From: Flammeovirgaceae bacterium UBA2786
GTDB taxonomy: Bacteria; Bacteroidota; Bacteroidia; Cytophagales; Cyclobacteriaceae
Direction: 5' to 3'
Length of the DNA stretch: 6,877 nucleotides
Assembly (NCBI GenBank): GCA_002352225.1
Contig: DEIA01000034.1
Coordinates: 81,677-88,553 of the forward strand
Below the pieces are notes generated by a model. It did not search any database and was not told the DNA's origin. It saw nothing but the letters and a program-made list of their open reading frames with translations. Shown here piece by piece: positions 1-6,877 of this stretch; within the stretch, counting starts at the first letter, position 1, and each line of letters begins with the position of its first letter. Position numbers and translations under genes: made by a program.

Positions 1-339
1 GTTTTGGAAGCGTATGCGGTAGTAGGCACAGATACGCCCATTCATGCTGTTTCCATTGCCTGGAGTAAAGAAACGTTTCAACCGCATGGCAACCTGATAA
101 AATCTACAACAACTGCTCTTGCCGCCATTGCCGGGGGTTGCCGGTACTTATCGGTTCAACCCGAAAGCGATGAAGAACCGGGCAATCGCGCAAGCAGGCT
201 TGTTTCGGAGGTATTGCGCGAAGAATCTCATCTTTCTAAAGTAGCTGATCCTACAGCAGGCTCCTATTACCTCGATTCTTTGATTCAACAGCTATCAGAA
301 AAAGCATGGCTTAAATTTCTAACCCGTGTACAGGCATGA
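1..339 (+). CDS. mutA: Methylmalonyl-CoA mutase small subunit, C-terminal part (5' end outside window)
   Basis: This is the last 112 residues of the non-catalytic subunit that pairs with MutB in the cytoplasmic, B12-dependent interconversion of succinyl-CoA and (R)-methylmalonyl-CoA. The frame is open from base 1, so the true start lies upstream. The segment matches the end of the mutase TIM barrel. HGNLIKSTTTALAAIAGG aligns with the MutB stretch NVTRTTIEALAAVLGG. DPTAGSYYLDSL aligns with the MutB stretch DPLGGSYYVEYL. Where MutB has the substrate-site stretch SLHTNSLDE, this protein reads YLSVQPESDEE, as expected for the inactive paralogous subunit. The protein ends about 20 residues after the GSYY motif, so the linker and degenerate B12-binding-like domain of classical roughly 620-residue small subunits are absent. 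No MutA-like sequence follows in another frame, because mutB starts at once, so this looks like a genuinely short form rather than a frameshift. Its stop overlaps the mutB start by 4 bases. The subunit assignment is confident; the full length is unknown. Confidence 0.9.
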   Translation, partial: VLEAYAVVGTDTPIHAVSIAWSKETFQPHGNLIKSTTTALAAIAGGCRYLSVQPESDEEPGNRASRLVSEVLREESHLSKVADPTAGSYYLDSLIQQLSEKAWLKFLTRVQA

Positions 340-2462
340 AACCTGATTTTTCCAAAATAAAATTGAGTGCAACCAACGTTATGGGTACGGCAGTTCCTGA
401 CTGGACATCGCCAGAAAAAATTCAAATCAAACCAGCCTATACGGCTGCTGATATTGAAACTAACCAATGGCTGCAATTTGATGCTGGTTTGCCCCCTTTT
501 TTACGTGGACCGTACGCCACCATGTATACGGTACGCCCGTGGACGATCAGGCAGTACGCAGGTTTTTCTACAGCCAAAGAATCCAATGCCTTTTACAGGC
601 GTAATCTTGCTGCAGGCCAAAAGGGACTTTCCGTTGCGTTTGATCTTGCCACGCATCGCGGTTATGATTCCGATCATCCGCGGGTAGCAGGCGATGTAGG
701 TAAAGCGGGTGTAGCAATCGATTCGGTGTTAGATATGAAAACACTATTCGATCAAATTCCGCTCGATAGAATGTCGGTAAGTATGACAATGAACGGAGCT
801 GTAATTCCAATTATGGCATTCTACATTGTTGCAGCCGAAGAACAAGGTGTTAAGCCACATCAACTTACCGGAACCATTCAGAACGATATTCTGAAAGAAT
901 TTATGGTTCGCAATACGTACATCTACCCACCAGCTGCTTCTATGCGTATTGTGGCCGATATATTTTCGTATTGCTCACGCGCTATGCCCAAATTCAATAG
1001 TATTAGCATTAGCGGTTATCACATGCATGAAGCAGGGGCTCCGGCTCACCTCGAACTTGCTTACACATTAGCCGATGGATTAGAATATATACGGGCAGGC
1101 TTAAAGGCCGGAATTGCTATTGACGATTTTGCTCCCCGGCTTTCATTCTTCTGGGGAATTGGTATGAATTTTTTTATGGAGGTTGCAAAGATGCGTGCTG
1201 CGCGCGCATTGTGGTCTAAAATTGTAAAGCAATTCAATCCGCAAAACCCCAAGTCGATGGCCCTGCGCACACATTGCCAAACTTCGGGGTGGAGTTTAAC
1301 GGCACAAGATCCATACAACAATGTAACCCGCACCACCATCGAAGCATTAGCAGCCGTATTGGGTGGTACGCAATCTTTACATACTAATTCACTGGATGAG
1401 GCCATTGCATTGCCAACCGATTTTTCAGCCCGCATTGCACGCAACACACAATTGTTTTTGCAAAATGAAACCGGTATTACACATGTTGTAGACCCCTTGG
1501 GTGGCTCGTACTATGTCGAGTATCTGACCGAACACCTTATCCAATCTGCAGGACAATTGATAGAAGAAGTTGAAGCGCTTGGAGGCATGACTCGTGCTAT
1601 TGAAAGTGGAATTCCAAAATTGCGTATTGAAGAAGCCGCTGCCGCACGGCAAGCCCGTATCGATTCGGCCGAAGAAATAATTGTAGGCGTTAACCGGTTT
1701 CAAACCGATAGCTTGCCCGACTTTGAAATTCTGGAGGTTGATAATACCGTGGTAAGGCAAGAGCAAATTGACAGCCTGCAGCAATTAAAAGCCTTGCGCG
1801 ACAATGAAAAAGTTAATACCGCTTTGAATAATTTGCAACAGGCAGCAATTTCAGGCCAGGGAAATTTACTTGAACTTGCCATAATAGCAGCCCGGTATCG
1901 TGCTACGCTGGGCGAAATTTCGCAAACTATGGAAAAATCGTTTGGTCGGTATACGGCAAGTGTGCAGGCTGTTTCTGGTGTTTATTCAAGTGCAATGAAA
2001 GATCAAAAAATAATAGCTGACGTTAGAAAACTCTCTGATCGTTTTGCAGAATTGGACGGCCGCAGACCACGTATATTAATTGCAAAGATGGGCCAGGATG
2101 GGCACGATCGTGGCGCCAAAGTTATTGCTACTGGTTTTGCCGATCTGGGTTTTGATGTTGACATCGGGCCTTTGTTTCAAACTCCGGAAGAAGTTGCAAA
2201 ACAAGCTACAGAAAACGATGTGCATGTTATTGGTGCCAGTAGTCTGGCCGCTGGTCATAAAACTTTAGTACCGCAATTAATCAAGGCATTGGCCGATTTG
2301 GGCAGGCCAGATATTTACGTGGTAGCAGGAGGTGTAATTCCGCCTGGCGATTATGATTTTCTGAAAAAAGCAGGGGTGGCTGGCATATTCGGGCCGGGTA
2401 CACCGGTAGCAGAATCTGCCCGGCAAATTCTGGATACTTTATTATCGGGCTATTCAAAATAA
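336..2462 (+). CDS. mutB: Methylmalonyl-CoA mutase large (catalytic) subunit
   Basis: This is the catalytic, adenosylcobalamin-dependent subunit of methylmalonyl-CoA mutase (EC 5.4.99.2). It carries out the radical rearrangement between succinyl-CoA and (R)-methylmalonyl-CoA in propionate metabolism. At 708 residues it is full length for the family. The TIM barrel spans roughly residues 40-400, followed by a linker and the B12-binding domain at about 570-705. By comparison with the Propionibacterium enzyme as I recall it, the key residues are present: Arg67 and Tyr74 in RPWTIRQYAGF, Arg192 in FMVRNTY, His229 in SGYHM and Lys584 in KMGQDGH. The cobalamin-binding motif DxHxxG is Asp588-His590-Gly593, giving base-off/His-on ligation. 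It is followed by Ser635-x-Leu637 and Gly665-Gly666. The ATG at 336 lies inside the overlap ATGA with the mutA stop and has no Shine-Dalgarno motif, so translation is probably coupled to mutA. The N-terminus MKPDFSKI fits related proteins and supports this start. No key residue checked is missing. Confidence 0.97.
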   Translation: MKPDFSKIKLSATNVMGTAVPDWTSPEKIQIKPAYTAADIETNQWLQFDAGLPPFLRGPYATMYTVRPWTIRQYAGFSTAKESNAFYRRNLAAGQKGLSVAFDLATHRGYDSDHPRVAGDVGKAGVAIDSVLDMKTLFDQIPLDRMSVSMTMNGAVIPIMAFYIVAAEEQGVKPHQLTGTIQNDILKEFMVRNTYIYPPAASMRIVADIFSYCSRAMPKFNSISISGYHMHEAGAPAHLELAYTLADGLEYIRAGLKAGIAIDDFAPRLSFFWGIGMNFFMEVAKMRAARALWSKIVKQFNPQNPKSMALRTHCQTSGWSLTAQDPYNNVTRTTIEALAAVLGGTQSLHTNSLDEAIALPTDFSARIARNTQLFLQNETGITHVVDPLGGSYYVEYLTEHLIQSAGQLIEEVEALGGMTRAIESGIPKLRIEEAAAARQARIDSAEEIIVGVNRFQTDSLPDFEILEVDNTVVRQEQIDSLQQLKALRDNEKVNTALNNLQQAAISGQGNLLELAIIAARYRATLGEISQTMEKSFGRYTASVQAVSGVYSSAMKDQKIIADVRKLSDRFAELDGRRPRILIAKMGQDGHDRGAKVIATGFADLGFDVDIGPLFQTPEEVAKQATENDVHVIGASSLAAGHKTLVPQLIKALADLGRPDIYVVAGGVIPPGDYDFLKKAGVAGIFGPGTPVAESARQILDTLLSGYSK

Positions 2463-2463
2463 T

Positions 2464-2488
2464 CTCCACAATTATGGGGGTAATTTTA
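2464..2488 (+). terminator. Possible weak terminator hairpin after mutB
   Basis: Directly after the mutB stop, CTCCA (2464-2468) can pair with TGGGG (2475-2479) around a six-base loop, with one G-U pair in RNA. The sequence that follows, GTAATTTTA, is U-rich but not a clean U tract. The position suits termination of the mutAB transcript. The stem is short, so this is only a candidate. The same bases can also pair with a complementary stretch near 2553-2565. Confidence 0.3.
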
Positions 2489-2602
2489 TCTGGTAACAGC
2501 CAAAAGAATTTGTAATTTTAATTTCCAATAAAATTCAATCAGCGATTAAACTCCCCTTATTGTGGGATGGCAATCTAAAACGTACGTAAACAGAAAAATC
2601 AA
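2481..2602 (+). promoter_or_regulatory. Intergenic leader of the TPR-CHAT gene with promoter-like boxes
   Basis: This AT-rich stretch must hold the leader, and probably the promoter, of the downstream gene. The box TAATTTTA occurs twice (2481-2488 and 2513-2520). Each copy matches the Bacteroidota -7 consensus TAnnTTTG except at the last base, but no TTG -33 element sits at a convincing distance upstream. An eight-base palindrome ACGTACGT lies at 2580-2587. The start codon at 2603 is preceded by the A-rich CAGAAAAATCAA and has no Shine-Dalgarno motif, which is usual in this phylum. The transcription start cannot be fixed from sequence alone. Confidence 0.25.
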
Positions 2603-5600
2603 ATGATACGATTAACGGGAAAACTGGTGATTTTGCTTTTATGGATAAGCCCCGCACTGGTTGTGGCACAAGCTAAATACGATAAACTTCTAAAGAAGGC
2701 AGAAGACCCTTATATAACGGGTAACTACAGCAAAGCTATTTCAGGTTTGAATAAATTTAAAAGAAAAGCCTTTAAAAAACTGGGGCAACAAAACGCGTAC
2801 ACGCCCATTTACTATATGCGGTTGGCCAAATACAACCTTGCATCAGGCTACATAAAAGAATTTGAAACCAATCTGGAGCAAGCCGTTTCCAGCAGCAAAG
2901 CTATTAATCTCGAAAACAGTCAAACGTACGGATTAATCCTGGTTGAAGCCGCAGAACTTCATAACATGAACGGATCTTTTAGAATAGCACGCGAATACCT
3001 TAACCAGGCCAAGCAAGTACTTGAGGGTGGTGAATTTATGAAAGACATAACCAAAGGCAGGTATGAACTGGCATTGGCCGAAACACTAACCGGGCAAGGA
3101 TATTATTCTGGCGCCATTGAACTTTTGATGGAGCTTGAACGCTTTTATGCGGGCAGAGCTGTAAAGCAAGAAACGTCTGTAGATAGTAAAGGCAACCTTA
3201 AAAGCAGGAGGTTAACAGATGAAGAACTTACAGAGCGGTATGAGAAATATGGATACTTAAGATCGCTGCTGGGGTGGTCGCTTAGCTCTATGGGTAAAAA
3301 AAATTCTGCCGATAGTATTTTAGATTTGAATACTCTATGGTTAAGGAAAAATCTGGGCCAGGCTAACCTTGAATACGTACGCAACCAATTTATAATAGCC
3401 AATCATTATTTGATGCATGGCCATGATGGCGACCTGCCCAAAGGAGTTGACTTTGGCAACACATTAAACAATATTAAGAACAAGCATAATCCCGCTCATT
3501 ATCTTGCTGTTTCCATTTACGAAAACTATTTACGCGAATTGCAGAAGAGTGGCAGTTCAGCCAAATACCTAAATGCGAAACTGGAGTACGAAAAAATGAT
3601 TGCCAAAAATTATGACTCAAAAAGTATATATAATGTAAGATTAAAAGCTGTTGAGTTTGATGCCCGGCTTGATAAAGATCGCACCAAAAATCTGGAAACT
3701 CAGGCTAATACACTGATTGCAAATACTGTTTCATTACCCCGCAATAGCATAGTTACAGCCAATGTTATTGAATTTCTTTATGGCCTTGCCTTGTATAAGA
3801 AAAATTATGGCAATGCAGAGAAATACCTGAACGATATCATCGAAATTAAATCAGATCTGTTTGGTGCCGATGCCCCGGAAACACATCTCGCAAGGTTGCA
3901 CCTTGCAAACTTTTATATTGATAACACGAATAAGTTTAGCGAGGCTTCAAAAATATATGATGATAGTTATGTAAAAATAGTTTCTAAGGAAATAGACTCC
4001 TGGCATAAAGACCACCTGGATATTCTCAATCACATGGCCGTATTGTACGAGTTGATTGACCGGTATTCGGATGCTGACCAGGTTCTTCAAAAAGCCGGAT
4101 ATGTAGCCCAACGAAAATTTGACAATGAAGACTATGAGTTTGCTGACGAACTAACCAAAATTGCAAGGCTTCAAATCAAGTTAGGCCAATATGAAAAAGC
4201 AGATGAAAACCTGGATAAGAGTATCGCTGTATTGAAACTCAAAAAAAATGATGATAAGAAAACCGAAATGGTTCAGGCTATTGAAACCCAGGCCACTCTT
4301 TTTGGAATTAAAGGGTTATTTGATGAGGCTGAATCCAATCTGGATCGATCCAGAAAAATAATACGAAAAGCAGATAAACTAATTGGTCTGGACGAATTGA
4401 ATACAGCCCGGGAGTTATCATCCCTTCTTATTCAACTTGGCCGATACTCCCAAACAGAAGGGATTTTAAACGACCTTATTAATGAGTCTGAAAAATTGTA
4501 TGGTACTAATTCGGTGCGTTTGATCGACCCCCTGGTAGATAAAGGACGATTAATGCTTGCAAAAGGTGATTATACAGAAGCAGAAAAAGTTGCCGAACGT
4601 GTTAATAAAATCGCAACCACTGTATACGGAGACATTTCTACCAAAACAGCCCCCACTCAAAAATTATTAGCCGATATAGATTATGCTATTGGCGATTACG
4701 AAAATGCTGAACGTATGCTTCAAAAAGTATTAGTGAGTTTACAAAAGCAGTTTGGCCGAAATCATATTGAAGTAGCCAAAGCACTTTCGCTATTGGGTAT
4801 GACTAAATTTCATAAGGGAGATAAACCCGCTGAAATTGAAAAACTACTCTTTGAGGCCCGCGATATAATGGGGGCTAAACTCGGAAATCAAAACCCACAA
4901 TATGCCGATATTCTGAAAAACGTTGCCTCCCTTTATATTTCACAAAAGAAATACCCCGAAGCATTTAGTGTACTTACCCAGGCTGAAGCAATATGGCGCG
5001 CTAAAACCGGAACTAAAACCAATATCAACGCGGCCAATATTTACACCTTAACAGGCGATGTCTATTATGCCACTAAAAATTATAAACGTGCAGAGGAGTT
5101 TTATGTGCAGGCTAAAAAAATATATGAAGACTACTTTAGTAAAACACACCCTGAGTATGTAAAGATTCTCTCCAAACAGGCCAAAGTGTATTACATGGAG
5201 AAAAACTACAAACGTGCAAAAGCAAACATCGAAGAAGCCTTAAATAATTACGAGGCCTACATCAAACAGATTTTCCCTGCTTTAAGTGAACGCGAAAAGG
5301 CCAAATATTGGAATACCATTAAAGGGGATTTTGAATTTTACAATACGCTTGCATTTAGTCAACTGGAAGATTTTAAAGACCTGGCTGGCAAAGTGTACGA
5401 TTACCAATTGTTAACCAAAGCACTTTTGCTAAGCACCAGCATTAAAATCCGCGAACGGATTTTAAATAGTACTGACGAAGCCCTTAAAACAACCTATAAT
5501 CTGTGGATTGAAAAGAAAGAGGAACTTACCAATGCTCTTTCCATGAGCACACAACAACTTGTTAATAACGGGTACGACATTAATCTAATGACTGCTGAAG

Positions 5601-6820
5601 CTGAAAAACTGGAACGTGAAATCAGCCAGAAGTCTGAATTATTCAGTCAAAGTTTTGATAACAAAAAAATCAAGTACGGTGATGTTCAAAAAGTTATCAA
5701 TAAGAATGAGGTTGCTATAGAAATGGTTCGTTACCGTCATTTCAACCATACCTTTACCGACTCGGTAGTGTATGTGGCACTCTACATAAAAAATGATAAT
5801 GCCAGACCGAAAGCCATTATTCTGCCGCAGGGCAATTTTCTGGAAAAGCGTTATTTCAGCAATTACCGAAACTCAATTATTGGTAAAATAGAAGATAAGC
5901 ACTCTTACAGAGTTTTTTGGGAACCTATTCATAAAGGAATTGGTACAGCCACTACCATTTACCTGTCGGCCGATGGTGTATACAACCAGATTAATCTTGA
6001 AGCCATACCCACACCGGATGGCAAGTATATAATTGACAACACAAACATTGTACTGGTTAGCAATACCAAAGATTTATTTCTAAATAAAACTAGATCAAAA
6101 GCAGTTTCGGCCGGCAATACCGCTACCATGTTTGGTAATCCAAAATTTTACCTAACCGCTTCAACTGGCAACTGGGCTTCATTGCCTGGTACCGAACGCG
6201 AAGTAGAGCAATTGCAGGGTTTACTCAAACAAAGAAGCTGGGCAACAGATGAGTATGTTGAAAATTTTGCCAGTGAGGGTAAAGTAAAAGAAGTTACCAG
6301 CCCTAAGATACTTCACTTTGCCACACATGGATTTTACACTCCTACAATAGAAAAGAGTGAAATGGAAGAATTAACCGAAAGTGAAGCCGCTATGGCCGAA
6401 AACCCTTTGTTAAAAACAGGCCTTCTGTTTTCAGGGGCAGGTGATATTTTTAATGAAACCAAATACAACTACAACATTGCCGATGGAATTCTTACTGCTG
6501 CTGAAGCCATGAGTTTGAACCTGGACCAAACCGACCTGGTAGTGTTAAGTGCCTGCGAAACGGGATTGGGTAAGATAGAGAACGGTGAAGGAGTATACGG
6601 GTTGCAAAGAGCCTTTCTGGTTGCCGGAGCAAAAGTACTTATTATGAGTATGTTCAAAGTAGATGATGAAGCTACCCAAAAACTGATTATTAACTTTTAT
6701 AGAAAATGGTTAACCACCAATAATATGCGCCAGAGTTTTATTGATGCCAAGAAAGAACTACGCGTTGAATATCCTGAACCTTATTATTGGGCACCTTTTA
6801 TGATGATTGGGCAGCAATAA
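2603..6820 (+). CDS. Exported TPR-repeat protein with C-terminal CHAT (caspase-like) peptidase domain
   Basis: This is a 1405-residue putative cysteine protease whose substrate and pathway are unknown. Residues 1-22 form a signal peptide: a basic MIRLTGK, then a hydrophobic core, then ALVVA|QAK as a likely Sec cleavage site. No lipobox is seen, so a periplasmic or outer-surface location is inferred. From about 30 to 890 the protein is almost all helical and carries TPR-like units. Examples are GNYSKAISGL near 40, KNYGNAEKYL near 400, GQYEKADENL near 528, GDYTEAEKVA near 655, GDYENAERML near 697, KKYPEAFSVL near 782, KNYKRAEEFY near 825 and KNYKRAKANI near 867. Several have the roughly 42-residue spacing of kinesin-light-chain-type TPRs. 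Residues about 900-1020 form a charged, coiled-coil-like linker. The CHAT domain occupies about 1020-1405. Its dyad is His1242 in HFATHGF and Cys1318 in LSACETG, and it ends with the family-typical PYYWAPFMMIG close to the C-terminus. No type IX secretion tail is visible. No partner gene is seen in the window. By eye the gene is more AT-rich than mutAB. The domain call is firm; the biological role is not known. Confidence 0.93.
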   Translation: MIRLTGKLVILLLWISPALVVAQAKYDKLLKKAEDPYITGNYSKAISGLNKFKRKAFKKLGQQNAYTPIYYMRLAKYNLASGYIKEFETNLEQAVSSSKAINLENSQTYGLILVEAAELHNMNGSFRIAREYLNQAKQVLEGGEFMKDITKGRYELALAETLTGQGYYSGAIELLMELERFYAGRAVKQETSVDSKGNLKSRRLTDEELTERYEKYGYLRSLLGWSLSSMGKKNSADSILDLNTLWLRKNLGQANLEYVRNQFIIANHYLMHGHDGDLPKGVDFGNTLNNIKNKHNPAHYLAVSIYENYLRELQKSGSSAKYLNAKLEYEKMIAKNYDSKSIYNVRLKAVEFDARLDKDRTKNLETQANTLIANTVSLPRNSIVTANVIEFLYGLALYKKNYGNAEKYLNDIIEIKSDLFGADAPETHLARLHLANFYIDNTNKFSEASKIYDDSYVKIVSKEIDSWHKDHLDILNHMAVLYELIDRYSDADQVLQKAGYVAQRKFDNEDYEFADELTKIARLQIKLGQYEKADENLDKSIAVLKLKKNDDKKTEMVQAIETQATLFGIKGLFDEAESNLDRSRKIIRKADKLIGLDELNTARELSSLLIQLGRYSQTEGILNDLINESEKLYGTNSVRLIDPLVDKGRLMLAKGDYTEAEKVAERVNKIATTVYGDISTKTAPTQKLLADIDYAIGDYENAERMLQKVLVSLQKQFGRNHIEVAKALSLLGMTKFHKGDKPAEIEKLLFEARDIMGAKLGNQNPQYADILKNVASLYISQKKYPEAFSVLTQAEAIWRAKTGTKTNINAANIYTLTGDVYYATKNYKRAEEFYVQAKKIYEDYFSKTHPEYVKILSKQAKVYYMEKNYKRAKANIEEALNNYEAYIKQIFPALSEREKAKYWNTIKGDFEFYNTLAFSQLEDFKDLAGKVYDYQLLTKALLLSTSIKIRERILNSTDEALKTTYNLWIEKKEELTNALSMSTQQLVNNGYDINLMTAEAEKLEREISQKSELFSQSFDNKKIKYGDVQKVINKNEVAIEMVRYRHFNHTFTDSVVYVALYIKNDNARPKAIILPQGNFLEKRYFSNYRNSIIGKIEDKHSYRVFWEPIHKGIGTATTIYLSADGVYNQINLEAIPTPDGKYIIDNTNIVLVSNTKDLFLNKTRSKAVSAGNTATMFGNPKFYLTASTGNWASLPGTEREVEQLQGLLKQRSWATDEYVENFASEGKVKEVTSPKILHFATHGFYTPTIEKSEMEELTESEAAMAENPLLKTGLLFSGAGDIFNETKYNYNIADGILTAAEAMSLNLDQTDLVVLSACETGLGKIENGEGVYGLQRAFLVAGAKVLIMSMFKVDDEATQKLIINFYRKWLTTNNMRQSFIDAKKELRVEYPEPYYWAPFMMIGQQ

Positions 6821-6843
6821 ATCATTTTGGTTTTTATCAAAAC

Positions 6844-6877
6844 GAGGTGTCTCAAAAGTCAAATTAAGATTGGAATG
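6844..6877. mobile_element. Possible insertion-sequence end, cut by the window edge
   Basis: Starting 24 bases after the TPR-CHAT stop codon, the sequence GAGGTGTCTCAAAAGTCAAA resembles IS terminal inverted repeats of the GAGGCTGTCTCAAAAGTC type. As I recall, these are common for DDE transposons of the IS1182-like kind in Bacteroidota. Only about 34 bases are visible. The transposase, the opposite repeat and the target duplication would all lie beyond the right edge. The call rests on recognising the motif and is tentative. If correct, the element inserted just behind the gene without interrupting it. Confidence 0.4.

Noticed and set aside
1061..1784. Open reading frames on the - strand inside mutB (1061-1447 and 1425-1784)
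   Set aside because: They lie wholly opposite a well-conserved MutB sequence, show no recognisable domain and have no separate promoter or spacing. They are shadows of the coding strand.
2580..2587. Palindrome ACGTACGT just upstream of the TPR-CHAT start codon, considered as an operator
   Set aside because: It is only eight bases with no second copy in the gap and no known regulator motif that fits, so it is compatible with chance.
3145..3402. 85-residue open frame on the - strand within the TPR region
   Set aside because: It is antisense to a continuous helical-repeat protein, its composition looks unnatural (Ser/Leu-rich runs from reversed codons) and no family is recognisable.
2603..6820. 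TPR-CHAT protein as part of a CRISPR type III-E (Craspase) or bacterial gasdermin defence system
   Set aside because: There is no CRISPR array, gRAMP/Cas7-11-like gene or gasdermin-like gene in the window. The protein also carries an export signal, which is not expected for Csx29.
6824..6843. Hairpin ATTTTG...CAAAAC after the TPR-CHAT stop, considered as a terminator
   Set aside because: The stem is only about five A-T-dominated pairs and is not followed by a U tract, so it is too weak to call.

Overview
The window looks like a chromosomal segment from a Bacteroidota bacterium, most likely of the Cytophagales/Flavobacteriia type. The base composition is moderately AT-rich. Start codons are preceded by A-rich sequence rather than Shine-Dalgarno motifs. 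The gene content is a mutA-mutB pair followed by a very large exported TPR-CHAT protein. This placement is inferred from these features; no marker gene such as rRNA is present. All recognisable genes lie on the + strand and they fill almost the whole window.

Layout: bases 1-339 are the 3' end of the small subunit of methylmalonyl-CoA mutase (MutA), cut by the window edge. Its stop codon overlaps the start of mutB (336-2462) by 4 bases, so the two subunits form a translationally coupled pair. MutB is complete, and the catalytic and cobalamin-binding residues checked are all present. Together the two subunits would make the heterodimeric B12-dependent enzyme that interconverts succinyl-CoA and (R)-methylmalonyl-CoA. 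MutA stops right after its barrel domain, so it appears to lack the degenerate B12-binding-like domain found in classical small subunits.

A 140-base gap (2463-2602) carries a small hairpin, AT-rich promoter-like boxes and an imperfect inverted repeat. It separates mutAB from a 1405-residue protein (2603-6820) with an N-terminal signal peptide, a long array of TPR-like helical hairpins and a C-terminal CHAT (caspase-like) peptidase domain with an intact His/Cys dyad. Nothing in the sequence links this protein to methylmalonyl-CoA metabolism, and it appears to be a separate transcription unit.

The last 57 bases are non-coding. From about 6844 they resemble the terminal inverted repeat of an insertion sequence that would continue beyond the right edge. 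The most interesting items are the exported TPR-CHAT putative protease, the shortened MutA and the possible IS border. I found no CRISPR array, RNA gene or clearly novel multi-gene system.
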